This document shows, piece after piece, positions 1 through 10,054 of a stretch of 64,000 nt of DNA. Source of the DNA: Prostheceraeus crozeri (Eukaryota; Platyhelminthes; Polycladida; Euryleptidae); assembly GCA_907163375.1 (NCBI GenBank), contig CAJQUW010001120.1:1-64000 (forward strand), read 5' to 3'. Numbering within the stretch: position 1 is the stretch's first letter; the number at the start of each line of letters is the position of its first letter. The notes beneath the pieces were generated by a model. The model saw nothing but the letters and a program-made list of their open reading frames with translations, made no database searches and was not told the origin of the DNA. The position numbers and the translations under genes are program-made.

Positions 1-1660
1 CTTTCCCATGTATACTTACATGCCCCTTTCTCAATATTGTCTTTCCATCTATGCAAGGCACTTCTTTTGCAGCGATCTTCGTTTCAGCCATCAGCATGAT
101 GTCACCTGCGTTTGAAATCCATAAAATGCACTAGAACCCGTGTGAAAAAAATAACCCTGATCTTTAACAGAGTATATAGTATCCACGGAAATCAAATATT
201 TATAACATATGAGGAGATTTCGGGTAAGACGAAGCACCTTCTTTAAGATAACGCAAAATTCATGTCTTCAGTTTGATGGCTCAAACAATTTGTTGACACT
301 TGTTTGAAGTCAAGTGATGAACATATTTCGTAGTAGAGGATAGATGAAAACTTCAGAAAATTAATTTTGGTGCATCATGCCCTTTCTGTGGGCAAGCTGT
401 AGCGTTCATTGCAGATTATCCAATTAAAAAAACATCCTTAAATATCTTATTGAGTATGACGGAACAGTCGTATTATTGAAACATTTATAACTATAATTAT
501 TTTATATAACATTCATATATTGAAACGACAGCCTATAAAAAGTTTCGCCCACTTTTTGCGTAACACCAGCATACGACACATTAAGTTATCAGGGTTCATT
601 ATTCTGAATGCGTTAAATGCCATTAAAATAATTAAGACTAAATATTTTATGCATGCAATACTTTTTGCAGCTATAGTTCAAACGATGGGCGTTAAAATTG
701 GACTGATGAGATTTTATGTCTTATGTAGTTAGAGAAAATCAACTATTAGTGGTCGAGAAGTATCTGACTTTCGGTAAATATGGAAAATCTTTTCCATTGT
801 AGCCTGCCCGGAGAAAATCACATATGGAGCATGTATTGATGGATATGCGTATGACTCATATGACGTGTATTCCGAAAGTGGAACAAAGTGCATTTATGCT
901 TATACTTACGGAAATTTTGTGCCCTGCAGTGAGTTTCCATTATATTGTTGCTTCCAAAATCATGACATTGTAAAATGGAGAGGTGGGCAGTCGGACTAAA
1001 ACCTCCGAATAACTGATTATCCGAACATTCACAGCTTCATTTCGGAATTGGACAGTCGAATCGAAAGATCTTTTTTCAAACGAATTGGATAATCGAATTG
1101 GAATGTCGAACATTTTAAAGTGATTAACCGATTCGTCCATTTCGATGACATCAGCATGTCTTCTTTATACAGTGAATCGAATGTCCTTTGATGAGTTATT
1201 TTAAACTTATGCTTATGCAGTAGCGCCGGTGGTACTTAGACGAATAACAGTGACAGAGAAACGTACTCACTCGGTAAAGCTGTCTCACCAACTGGAAAAA
1301 GTAGACCACATGTGAAGTGGTCTAAAATTCCTTCTTTTTTCATTGAACAGATCTCACTCGAGTCTCGCACGAGTACTCGTGTCGCATTATTGGTATAAAT
1401 AGCAATTCAAAAATTTTAACAAAAATAATTTTTGAATCTAAATTAAAAAATTTCGATCACGATGTTTCGATGCCGCTTGTGTTCAGATTGAAAACTAACT
1501 ATCAATAATATCCACGTATGTGGATAATCACCTTATCCATGTGTGTCTGGATATGTTTCATCAAGAATATGACCGATATTTAATATGCTATTGGCAACAG
1601 GATATTTTCGCCGATAATTTTCATATTAGGCATAAGCTAAATCAATCTAAACACATTGAA
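1..1660. other. Intergenic, no gene seen
   Basis: I see no coding exon, RNA gene or element boundary here. The short open frames lack family motifs and codon coherence. Positions about 1000-1135 are enriched in variants of CGAAT/ATTCG (for example cagtcgaatcgaaag), a degenerate repeat echoed near 11740, 42080 and 44170. Confidence 0.6.
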
Positions 1661-1664
1661 CATT

Positions 1665-1825
1665 ACGCAATTCAGTGCCTCTATGCACCTTGTTGATGGC
1701 ACCATCATGAAAAATGGCTTGCCAGCTGGGATTCGAACTCAGTCCTCGAAATGCTAATGCGGCAAGAAGATCACCAAGACTAGCAATGCACACCTTCTAT
1801 GACTGTGTCAGCAACATGGACAGCT
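1665..1825 (-). repeat. tRNA-derived SINE, copy A
   Basis: Read on the minus strand this is the same element as the plus copy at 1962-2195, with part of the body missing. The minus strand shows a pol III B-box, GAGTTCGAATCCC, close to the GGTTCGANNCC consensus. The shared head includes GCTAGTCTTGGTGATCTTC and the shared continuation CAGCTGGCAAGC. The tRNA-like head followed by an unrelated tail is the usual SINE layout. The parent tRNA cannot be named from this degenerate head. Confidence 0.65.
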
Positions 1826-1867
1826 CTAAGCGCGCATTATGACATCATCTTCCTGGTTTATTTTCTC

Positions 1868-1961
1868 CAAACAATTAGCAGCTGCGTCCAGGCAATCTCG
1901 GAGAATCGATTTCAGTGCCTTTGGCTTTTCACGCGGTCGAGAAGATATTTCTATGCGCCCT
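1868..1961 (-). repeat. SINE tail, inverted fragment
   Basis: This is the reverse complement of the SINE tail at about 2085-2180. Shared landmarks on the + strand are agcagctgcgtccaggc and gtcgagaagatatttctatg. It directly abuts the head of the plus-strand copy, so the two form an inverted repeat with its axis near 2022. It lacks a tRNA-like head and is probably a truncated insertion or a rearrangement product. Confidence 0.6.
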
Positions 1962-2195
1962 GTTGCTGACACGGTCGTGGCAGGTGTGATTAGCTAGTCT
2001 TGGTGATCTTCGAGCCGCGCTAGCATTTCGAGGACTGGGTTTGATTCCCAGCTGGCAAGCGTTTTTTTGTGATGGTGCCAGGAACAAGGCGCATAGAAAT
2101 ATCTTCTCGACCTCGTGAAAAGCCAGAGGTACTGAATTGCGGAATCGATTCTCCGATGTCGCCTGGACGCAGCTGCTATTACATTGAGCATCATT
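1962..2195 (+). repeat. tRNA-derived SINE, most complete copy
   Basis: The head carries an A-box-like stretch (TAGCTAGTCTTGG) and, about 45 bases on, a B-box GGGTTTGATTCCC, followed by CAGCTGGCAAGC. A short T run and a tail of about 110 bases follow. Copies A and B share head and tail segments in the opposite orientation, so this is a real dispersed family. SINEs are non-coding, transcribed by pol III and moved by LINE machinery. I could not identify the partner LINE because no shared 3' end was seen. Confidence 0.65.
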
Positions 2196-2616
2196 TATCG
2201 AAATTCATGAAATTTAAGAACTTTCTAATTTTTCTAAAACCTCTAGCAGAGTGCAATTAATAAATTCGTGGAATCGGTTGGTCGCAGTGAGATATTAAAT
2301 ACAATTTAACGTCTACCTCGTAGCGTTTCAGCTTCACTTCGTTGCTATTTCATTGTACATCTATATTGTGATTGATGTGTCTATGATTATCATTATGCAT
2401 GCAGATACAAATGCTTTCTATTCGCAATGCTGATTCTCGGTTTAAATAAGAAGCTGATGCAACCGTTCAGAGACCTACCTTGAAAAAACCTAGTGTTGCT
2501 TCTTAAACAACGCAGCACATACCTCTGTTATGTTTCTTTAATCTATAGTTACGAGGAAACAAAGCAAAGAAAAATATGCGGGTAGGCCCTAAAAATTTTG
2601 TTCTACTCCTAATGAG
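2196..2616. other. Intergenic, nothing recognised
   Basis: AT-rich sequence between the SINE cluster and the first Tc1 copy. No gene, repeat unit or regulatory site could be supported. Confidence 0.5.
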
Positions 2617-4261
2617 CATCTATTGTTTCATAAAAAATGGATCACCCTTAAACATCACCTTAACTTCAACTTTGTCTAACTCCGCCAAACTTGAACGAAT
2701 TTCTCTGAAATTTGGAAGATATGTCAGTTGTGCTTACTAATATCATTGTTGGAAATTTCAAGCATGAATATTGAGTTGTTTTCCTGTTATAGATAAAAAA
2801 AGTAGTAGATAATTTGATCTTCATTTAGCAATGTTACACAAAATCATACCTCACTCTTACAAAATTACATTTGTTTCCTTTGTTATGTAATATGTTGTTC
2901 TACAAGCCAAAAGCTATCAAGCAAAACAAAAATAAAGAAAATTGGTCAATCAGAGCCAGTATAGCACCATTATTCATCAACAATAATGTAACTGCTACAT
3001 GTGATTAACTGGACTTCATGTTCCATAGCTTCCTGACTTCGTTGCGGTGGTGTTGGCAGCACTCCTGATTGCTTTCAGCTAGAAATCTATCTCTTACCGG
3101 TTGAAAACAATACAAAGCACAAATGAACAATAACGAGATCGCATTCACAAAAGGCAAAGTGTCAGGGTTTTCTTTGCGAGCTACAAGCAAGCGACTAAAT
3201 GTCCCTTACAGAAATGTGCATCGATGGCATAATGATGATTTTCGACTCTGTCGTAAAGAGGGCTCTGGCCGTCCACGCAAAACATCCAAACGTAGAGACC
3301 GCCTATTTTGAGATTTGTTAAAGTTGATCCAAGTCTCTCGTTAACTGAGATGGCTGCACTAGTCTCGTCTATTTCTAAGCCCACTATTCGTAGAAGACTT
3401 ATTGAGTCGAATTTCAAGAGCTGTAAGAGGCCCTCTCAGATCGAATTATCAGATCAGCATACAAAAAGACGTCTCAGATGGGCAATGAGTCATTGTCACT
3501 GGCGAAATCAATGGGATCGGGTTGTCTGGTCTGATGAGGCATCAGTCCGTCTGAAGGATAGTGATGGTCGATTGAGATTATGGACAAAATCTGATCATGA
3601 AATTCCGAGACATTTACATCGTCCCCGGGTACAGGGTGGTGCGACTCTACTGATTTGGGCTGGCATTTGGACCAATGGCCGCTCTGAACTTCACATACAG
3701 CAAGGAACCATGAATTCTGAACGCTATGTGAATGTTTTACGCATGAACATTGGCCAAATGACAGATCAACTTGGTGATCCATCGACTTGGTTATTTATGG
3801 ATGATAATGCTACGTGTCACAGGAGTAGTAGAGTCAACTTATGCAAGTCTCAATTAGGGCTTAGGACATTATCTTGGCCAGCTCGTTCTCCTGATCTGAA
3901 TCCCATAGAAAATGTATGGAGTATTCTAAAACGTAACGTTTGTCGTTCACTGCTACCTACAGATGGCGTATCACAACTTACGTCACTGTTAAAAAGAGAG
4001 TGGAGAAAGTTAGATCAGTCAAAAATCAACGATATCATCGAATCAATGCCTAGACGAATTGGTAATGTCATTGACAATAAGGGTAGGGCCACAAAATATT
4101 AGCTTCTTAAGAACCGTTACTGTATCATAGCTTATCAGATTATATAAGGACATTTAAATATATTAGGGACATGAAATAACATGAAAAATGCTTTCTGTAT
4201 CATACTTATGTTTTATTTAGTCAAATTTTAGGATGATCCACTTTTTATGAAACGGACTGTA
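2617..4261 (+). mobile_element. Tc1-like DNA transposon, copy 1 (longest)
   Basis: A Tc1/mariner-superfamily element of about 1.64 kb. The right terminus reads ggatgatccactttttatga then aacggactg and abuts TA at 4260-4261. The left terminus is tttcataaaaaatggatcac from about 2625; its outermost bases (tctattg) are decayed relative to copy 3. Two other copies occur in the window, at 16075-17411 and 59605-60781. Between the ends lies one transposase gene with roughly 500 bp of leader and 160 bp of trailer. This copy has the whole transposase length but a coding frameshift, so it looks recently dead. TA target duplication and cut-and-paste movement are family knowledge. Confidence 0.9.
3123..4102 (+). 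pseudogene. Tc1-type transposase (DD34E), frameshifted
   Basis: The first 61 codons from ATG 3123 (MNNNEIAFTKGK...) give a helix-turn-helix DNA-binding region followed by a GRPRKTSKR basic hook. The second frame, from 3308, holds the catalytic core: first Asp in VVWSDEA, second in LFMDDNATCH, and Glu in SPDLNPIENVW. There are 34 residues between the second Asp and the Glu, the DD34E spacing of Tc1. The frames are split near 3305, where copy 2 reads cctaattttg and this copy cctattttg, a loss of one A. The enzyme would bind the terminal repeats and cut and rejoin DNA at TA in the nucleus. As it stands the copy cannot make a full transposase. Confidence 0.9.
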
Positions 4262-4556
4262 TTTTCTTTCTTGTAGTTCATAACTGTATGCACATCTAAG
4301 ATCTACACATTTTAAAAAAACAGCAAACCGCTTCCAAGCTTGGCATCGATAGAACGTGTCCTTAAGCTACTGGTCTACAATTATAGGGTCGAAGAGGGCT
4401 CAGTTCTCTGTCCCTAACTATGAGGCCCTTACTTCTATGATTTTGAATGAGTTTTTGTAATCAGTTTGTTGTTGCTCGAGTATTTTGTCTCTTATTCCTT
4501 GTTAAAAGTGCTTTCATGATTGAGTGTTTTATTCTCGGTTTTTTTTATTATTAGAA
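4262..4556. other. Short intergenic or intronic stretch
   Basis: No gene is seen. It lies between Tc1 copy 1 and the duplicated exon block. If the exon at 4628 is real, this is intron upstream of it. Confidence 0.4.
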
Positions 4557-4673
4557 CCTTCAAAAATTGAACAATTGCACTCCTTTACAATTTCACATTC
4601 ACCGATCGTCATGCTCTTGCTTTTCAGCCCTCACACGAAAGAATATAGATGAGCCAAACGAAGGTAATATGCT
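4557..4673 (+). repeat. Direct duplicate block 1 (intron end plus micro-exon)
   Basis: This block of about 117 bp recurs in the same orientation at 10055-10172. The first 71 bases, up to and including the ttttcag acceptor, differ at one position only. The following 36 bases differ at five. Homology ends just after the gtaatat donor. This pattern fits duplication of an exon with its upstream intron end. A plain dispersed repeat is the alternative. Confidence 0.75.
4628..4663 (+). CDS. Putative 36-nt micro-exon, unknown host gene
   Basis: The exon lies between an acceptor with a pyrimidine-rich tract (gctcttgcttttcag) and a donor (gaag|gtaatat). Only one frame is open: two bases, then LTRKNIDEPNE, then one base. 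It is exactly 12 codons long, so including or skipping it keeps the frame. It is a near-copy of the exon at 10126-10161 (LTRRNIEEPNR), and both are phase-compatible with the terminal exon at 10777. I do not recognise the protein; the peptide is short, charged and hydrophilic. The evidence is splice signals plus duplication, without transcript support, so it could be a fortuitous exon inside a repeat. Confidence 0.4.
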
Positions 4674-5006
4674 GCATGTGTTATTAGAATTGAGTATATT
4701 GATTTCAGCTTCTTGCTACTAGTTTTCAGTGATTTGATATCGGTGTTTGTGCATGTACATGCACGACACGATGACTATGCGAGGAAGCACACCGCTGGAT
4801 CAAATACTAATATGTGTGATTTATAATAACATCAAAAAGCGTTCAGATAAATCTTCAGATTCTATCTCTAATGACCAAATAAGTGATACGCTGACTATGG
4901 CACGAGAGATTTTCTATCAGCACTTTGTATGAGTGTTGAGTATGAGTGATCAGATTTTCGCCATACTTGTTGCATTTCTTATTGTTGATCTTTCACCAAT
5001 GTTCTA
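4674..5006. other. No gene recognised
   Basis: AT-rich sequence before the hAT insertion. Short open frames from 4747 have no recognisable motif. If the micro-exon locus is real this is intron. Confidence 0.4.
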
Positions 5007-6801
5007 CTTTAGAACAGAGTTGGAAGTGAGTCGTGGGTCATGGGTCATGTTTTTCCAAAAAGTTGGTGGGTCAGGTGGGTCAGACTTCGTTGACCCACTT
5101 CCAACCAGTTTGACCCATGATAGATTTGACAATCTCAAATACTGTAAACTCCATTTATTCGTATTCTTATCATTCATGAGAAATGATTGAGTAAGTGTCA
5201 CTGAAAGGAGTGATGGATGCACACAGTCAAAATATGCAACACCATTGACTTTCACAAGCCTCATACAGTTTCGAAAGGGGGCGGAATTCACACAAATGAA
5301 AGGCTCGAAAACAATTGCTGCTGTCTACTGAGAGATGTTAGTTGGTGGAGAGAAATTGTTTGAGTACAATTGTGTATACTCGACTCTCGGTCGCTATGTC
5401 TGATGATACCCAATGATGTGTGATCTTGATTTCAGAGCTACTGAAGAAGTCAGGTATTCAGAGGTATTATTAATCTTGAAAACCTTCGTTTGGTTTGTTT
5501 CGTCTGATTTTTGGTCTTTCGTAGAAAATATCCTCTGGTAGAGATTAGAAAGGTAAATCTCTGGTAAAGACTGATCAGAGCCTAAATATTTTCGAAATAT
5601 GTAATTGATAAAAATATCTTGATAATATGCATGCTTCATATCTAAAGTATTTGATGATATGATGATCAATCTATCTAATGATTCAATGCCTCCGGCTTTG
5701 AAGGTCGCCTGGAAGCGTTTGCTATGATCAATCTACTTTCGCATCGTACATGTTCCATGCATCTCATTGCTCACTCGATGCATTATAATCTGAAATGCGC
5801 TAATTCATGCGACGGTCATTGATATGGACTTATCCCTTTCACACAGACTTATTATGGCAGAGCTCTGTGAGGAGATATTTCTTGACACTTCACATCAATA
5901 AAAAGTTTCGTTTTGATATTTGATCTAGTGTCAATAAAGATAGGAATATTAAAATGATGTCGCTAGTGATTGTTATCACAACGTGCTCGCACATGTAGGG
6001 ACACTCACATATATCAGTTCATCTATGTACATTGTAAGCTAATTAATGAAATATAATCATGTCATCGTGCAATTTTCTATTTACGCGTTATGCTTACTCC
6101 AATTGCTTTTCAATGAATACCATTCTTACAGTGTACATCAAATGTGCAACCTTCTTCTTAAATCTAACATTAGTGGAAGTAAATGAAATTTGAATCGATT
6201 GCCATCAGAAGCAACAAAATGTTAGTTTGACGATTTTTCTGGGATAATTTTCACACATGTATATAACATAATAAATGCATGAATAAATGATTTAGACCTA
6301 CTGCAGTCTTATTTTTTAACTTCATTTGATTAAGAAATGTAAAATTTGAAATTTAGTCTGTTGGGACCTCAACTTAACTAATCATCTCTCTACGAGTTAA
6401 ATAGGTAGCACTAAAAAGGATAGTCAAGAATTATGACAAGAAACAGAATCGTTTAAATTTTTAGAACCTCAGGCATTTGTGGTGCATGAAATTTGATTAT
6501 AAGATAATTTTGATGAGGTTGCATGTCTATTTATCATGTGACAAGTGATCTGATACACTTGAATCTTCATAACAAATCTTAATAACAATTTTGATACTAT
6601 GAGGCCTCTACCTAGATAGACCTAGAATCTTGAATGAAAATGAAACTAAAGATGATACCAGGAAAGGAAATTGCACTCACATTATTCACCCTTGCAGGAC
6701 GTGGGTCAGGTGGGTTGTGGGTCATGTTTTCGTGAAAAGTCGGTGGGTCAGGTGGATCGTGGGTTAAGTTTCGTTGACCCACTTCCAACTCTGCTTTAGA
6801 A
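5007..6801. mobile_element. Non-autonomous hAT transposon with 8-bp TSD
   Basis: The element spans 5015-6793 (1779 bp). It begins CAGAGTTGGAAGTG and ends with the inverted form CACTTCCAACTCTG. It is flanked by a perfect 8-bp direct repeat, CTTTAGAA, at 5007-5014 and 6794-6801. An 8-bp target duplication with CA-starting termini is the hAT hallmark. Both ends carry arrays of GTGGGTCA or its complement within about 100 bp, as expected for subterminal transposase-binding repeats. I found no hAT transposase (no BED finger or RW-type C-terminal motif) between the ends, so it must have relied on an enzyme made elsewhere. The intact TSD and matching ends suggest moderate age. Confidence 0.85.
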
Positions 6802-6927
6802 AATATATCAATTTTGTCGGCATTACAATAACATGCATATATGAATCAATGATGTGAAAACAATCAGTTTTCTCTCCCGAGTAATTTAATGCCACTAAAT
6901 AATTACGAATAAAAAATATGTACACAG

Positions 6928-6958
6928 CCGACGTTTCGGGTCCAGACCCTTTCTCAAG
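6928..6958 (-). other. Hammerhead-ribozyme-like motif in Penelope 3' end
   Basis: The minus strand reads CTTGAGAA, then a stem-loop (AGGGTCTGGACCC), then GAAACGTCGG. Hammerhead ribozymes have CUGANGA, stem II, GAAA. Here the first box departs from consensus at the interacting positions C3 and G8, as U and A, a pair that could still form. Hammerheads are known from Penelope-like terminal repeats. Stem I and stem III were not demonstrated, so this is a resemblance only. Confidence 0.35.
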
Positions 6959-6997
6959 GCAAAGCAGCAATAAAATGACACTGTCTAAACTGGCTCG

Positions 6998-7485
6998 TTA
7001 GATACGCAGTATAGCTCCGGTTGTCTCATGACGTCTGTTGATTTTAGGATGGCACTTATTGATTAATCGCGATTCCACCACGCTTGTTTCAACAGGATCA
7101 TTTAAGCAGCGAAGAAATTCAACATCAAAATCATCAATCGAACCGTTAACAAGACAGGTCTTACTGTGTTCAGACAAAGCACTTAGATCATTTTTATTAC
7201 GAATACTGAGACTGTGTTCGTTGTATCTAATGTAGAATGGTCTAGCAGTTTTACCTATATATTTATCACCACACTTTCTACAAGAGAATTGATATACAAC
7301 ACACGATGTCTCACAGTTATGATTTTGGGATAGCTTGTTGCATATTCTACAATCATTGTGTTTACTTTTTTTGCCTTTTTTCTTCAAAACATTACGCAGT
7401 TTTTTGTTGCCCGTACTGACGAGACGGACATTCAACCTATGTTTTCTTATTTGGTAATTAATTTTCCGATCAGCACATCTATCAA
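6998..7485 (-). pseudogene. Penelope GIY-YIG endonuclease region, left copy
   Basis: The minus strand encodes a linker rich in Lys and Arg (KINYQIRKHRLNVRLVS), a Cys-rich segment (CRICNKLSQNHNCETSC) and the GIY-YIG module. The catalytic-type core reads VYQFSCRKCGDKYIGKTARP, where KYIGKT corresponds to the second part of the GIY-YIG signature, followed by FYIRYNEH. The C-terminal Glu and His region (VVESRLINKCHPKINRR) is also kept. In the family this endonuclease nicks chromosomal DNA for target-primed reverse transcription. The open frame runs about 60 bases further upstream into the opposite-strand segment; I regard that extension as chance. Confidence 0.8.
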
Positions 7486-7490
7486 GCTCC

Positions 7491-7720
7491 TTGCAACTAA
7501 TGAATGACCTCGAGAAATTAAACTCTAATGACATAGCCGAAAATTCCACATTTATTTCTTTAGATGTTGTGAACCTTTACCCCAGCGTTCCAATTGATAG
7601 AGCTATTTGCGTGATTTCTGATTTCGCTAAAAATCATTGGAATGATATTGATGATACTTTTCGAAATTACCAATCAGACACACTCAAATTCGTCTCCTAC
7701 AACTATTAGTGTATCCATTA
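7491..7720 (+). pseudogene. Penelope reverse transcriptase fragment
   Basis: The plus strand reads ENSTFISLDVVNLYPSVPID..., the A motif of Penelope-type reverse transcriptase, with the metal-binding Asp in SLDVVNLYPSVP. A weaker downstream match (TLKFVSYNY) is also typical of the family. The rest of the polymerase is absent or unrecognisable because the sequence enters the palindromic stretch near 7700. It is a fossil fragment. Confidence 0.75.
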
Positions 7721-8010
7721 AATTTTACAAATTAAAGGGGTTCGATTTACATTTTTTCTCCGATTCCATTTTAATGTTATCAGAGAATACGATTGAACTA
7801 CATCGATTACGTGTAAAGTCTATAATGCAATGCTTTACGAAATTAGTTTTGACCGAGCTCCGTAGCCAACTAATTTCGTAAAGCAGAGCATTATAGACAC
7901 ACGTAATCGATGTAGTTCAACGCTCTCTGATAACATTAAAATGGAATCGGAAAAAAAAGAAATTTAAAATTTAATGGAATTAAATGGATACACTGTGTGT
8001 CTGATAGAAA
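7690..8010. repeat. Near-palindrome at the centre of the Penelope element
   Basis: Arms of about 150 bp at 7690-7855 and 7868-8010 are inverted copies. Shared stretches include gattccattttaatgttatc, actacatcgattacgtgt and acgaaattagttt. The loop is only about 15 bp (gaccgagctccgtagc). The axis (about 7862) differs from the axis of the outer inverted arms (about 7779), because the left side holds extra reverse-transcriptase sequence. Confidence 0.75.
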
Positions 8011-8079
8011 TAAAAAAAATAAAAAGTAAAATCAACGATGATAAAAAAAAGCATTTTGAATTTACCGTTTATAAGCGAC

Positions 8080-8505
8080 AGTCTTAATCGGAAAATTAAT
8101 TACCAAATAAGAAAACATAGGTTGAATGTCCGTCTCGTCAGTACGGGCAACAAAAAACTGCGTAATGTTTTGAAGAAAAAATGCAAAAAAAAAAACACAA
8201 TGATTGTAGAATATGCAACAAGCTATCCCAAAATCATAACTGTGAGACATCGTGTGTTGTATATCAATTCTCTTGTAGAAAGTGTGGTGATAAATATATA
8301 GGTAAAACTGCTAGACCATTCTACATTAGATACAACGAACACAGTCTCAGTATTCGTAAAAAAAAATCTAAGTGCTTTGTCTGAACACGTTCGATTGATG
8401 ATTTTGATGTTGAATTTCTTCGCTGCTTAAATGATCCTGTTGAAACAAGCGTGGAAGTGCCATCCTAAAATCAACAACAACCGGAGCTATACTGCGTATC
8501 TAACG
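8080..8505 (+). pseudogene. Penelope GIY-YIG endonuclease region, right inverted copy
   Basis: This is the mirror copy of 6998-7485, recognisable from LNRKINYQIRKHRLNVRLVS through NKLSQNHNCETSCVVYQF to YIGKTARPFYIRYNEH and DDFDVEFLRCLNDPVETS. It is more decayed than the left copy and broken in several places. Its end joins the same 3' sequence as the left copy at about 8512. Confidence 0.75.
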
Positions 8506-8512
8506 AGCCAGC

Positions 8513-8537
8513 CTTGAGAAAGGGCCGAAACGTCGGC
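8513..8537 (+). other. Same ribozyme-like motif, shortened
   Basis: The right arm reads CTTGAGAAAGGGCCGAAACG. Compared with 6928-6958 the loop and one side of the putative stem II are missing, so this copy could not fold in the same way. Confidence 0.3.
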
Positions 8538-8625
8538 TGTGTACATATTTTTTATTCGTAATTATTTAGTGGCATTAAATTACTCGGGAGAGAAAACTGA
8601 TTGTTTTCACATCATTGATTCATTA

Positions 8626-10054
8626 TGGTCCTCCCGCCTTCAGCCATCTCTTACATGCATATATATTTGGCATTCTGAAAGCTTGCCGAAAGAAAAAATG
8701 TAATAATAATAATTTTTATTACCTTCCACTTGACGATTTTACAACTTTCAATTTTAGGAAAGTTAAATATGTAGCTTTCTATTCCTGAGTATGCTGTATA
8801 TTCTCTCAGATTAAGTCAGATTAAAATTAGTATTAAATGCTCGACTATTCAAGAGGGGCTGCATATCAGCTAAAAAGATTTCATGTGCACGCGTGCTTGC
8901 ACAGATGATACACATACATGGATATTGATGTTTTATTATACGATCTTTAGTGCGATTATGCAATGCATATTTTACTTCTTTGCTTCATAAAATTTCTATT
9001 TTGCTGCATTCAGAGAGCCAATTTATAAATTGCTTGAATGTCCGTCTACGACAGTGTTTACTTGTCGCGGACTAAGCGATCACCCCCAAATGACCTACAT
9101 GGACTATTTAAAAAAAATGCGTATCTATCATGCGTAACGGCGTCTATTTGATCGCGCTGAAATACAATTTAGCATTTTTGTCTCGAATTCAGTCTCTACA
9201 GATGACGTCCTGTAAGTCCTGAATAAAGAATGATCGTGAGTCACATGAAGCAAGTAATTGCGAAACATCAAGAAAAGCAAAAATATTATTTATGTAGCTT
9301 ATACAATACAATAACAGCAGGCCAAATACAGCAGCACATCAACTGAGCGAACCAATTGGAATAACGCATTCTTTAAACAACCGTGAAAAATCGATAAACA
9401 CAGCGCGTCACCCTAGTGGTGGATAACTGACGCTGAATTAATCGTAATCTGCAGTAAAGTAGCGCTATCATTATCACTGTACATGTCAGTGCAGCCTCAT
9501 ATGAAGGCACATGATCTGTTGATGCTCTCTAAATGCTAATCATATTGAAGAAATACTTCTTCGACTCTGAGATAGCGTCATCGCATTAATAAATCAAATC
9601 AAAGACAAAGAAGACGTCTTTGGATTAAATTCACCGTTGACTAAGCGTTTTATGCCAAAAGCGATCTCTATTTCACATTAACTTCGCGGACTAATTTTAG
9701 TCCACGGACCAGGGGTTGAGAAACCACGGTCTACGTCATCACCGGATCTTTTTGAGGATCATTTGGACTATTGGCCTAAAGTCCAGTCTTTACGTAAGCA
9801 CTGTTCAACAGGTGTCCATTAGAGACCTGGGTCAAATTCGAGACCAATATTAGGCGTTCTTTGTCTATTCGTAGAAAAGCCTTCTTATCTATGGTTAGAA
9901 TTAGCAAATATAGTGAGTCAGTGTGATAGTCGGGATGGCGTGCTGTCGATCAGCCACGGTTCCTGTCTCGGGTAGTCGACGTGCTGTGGTCAGAAAACCT
10001 ATCTTCATAGATGAATTAGCTGTTGATTCAATATATAAATAGCCATTTGAATGA
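8626..10054. other. No gene recognised
   Basis: There is a short AAT run at about 8700-8716. No open frame with recognisable motifs was found. If the micro-exon locus is real this is intronic. Confidence 0.45.

Larger units (their letters stand above)
6838..8625. mobile_element. Penelope-like retroelement, head-on inverted arrangement
   Basis: The outer parts, about 6840-7485 on the minus strand and 8080-8624 on the plus strand, are inverted copies of one another. Both encode the linker and GIY-YIG endonuclease of a Penelope-like element and run into the same 3' sequence (acgtcggctgtgtac and attaaattactcgggagag). The middle, 7486-8037, holds a plus-strand reverse-transcriptase piece and a near-palindrome centred near 7862. 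Penelope-like elements are known to insert with terminal repeats in direct or inverted orientation, which probably explains the layout. The element is degraded and cannot be active. It lies 37 bp beyond the right TSD of the hAT element. Confidence 0.85.

Noticed and set aside
3005-3190. Minus-strand frame MLVARKENPDTLPF..., also at 16463
   Set aside because: Antisense to the N-terminus of Tc1 transposase; its conservation follows from the copies being nearly identical.
5433-5460. Possible micro-exon after gatttcag
   Set aside because: It lies inside the hAT element, the length is about 20 nt and no phase partner exists.
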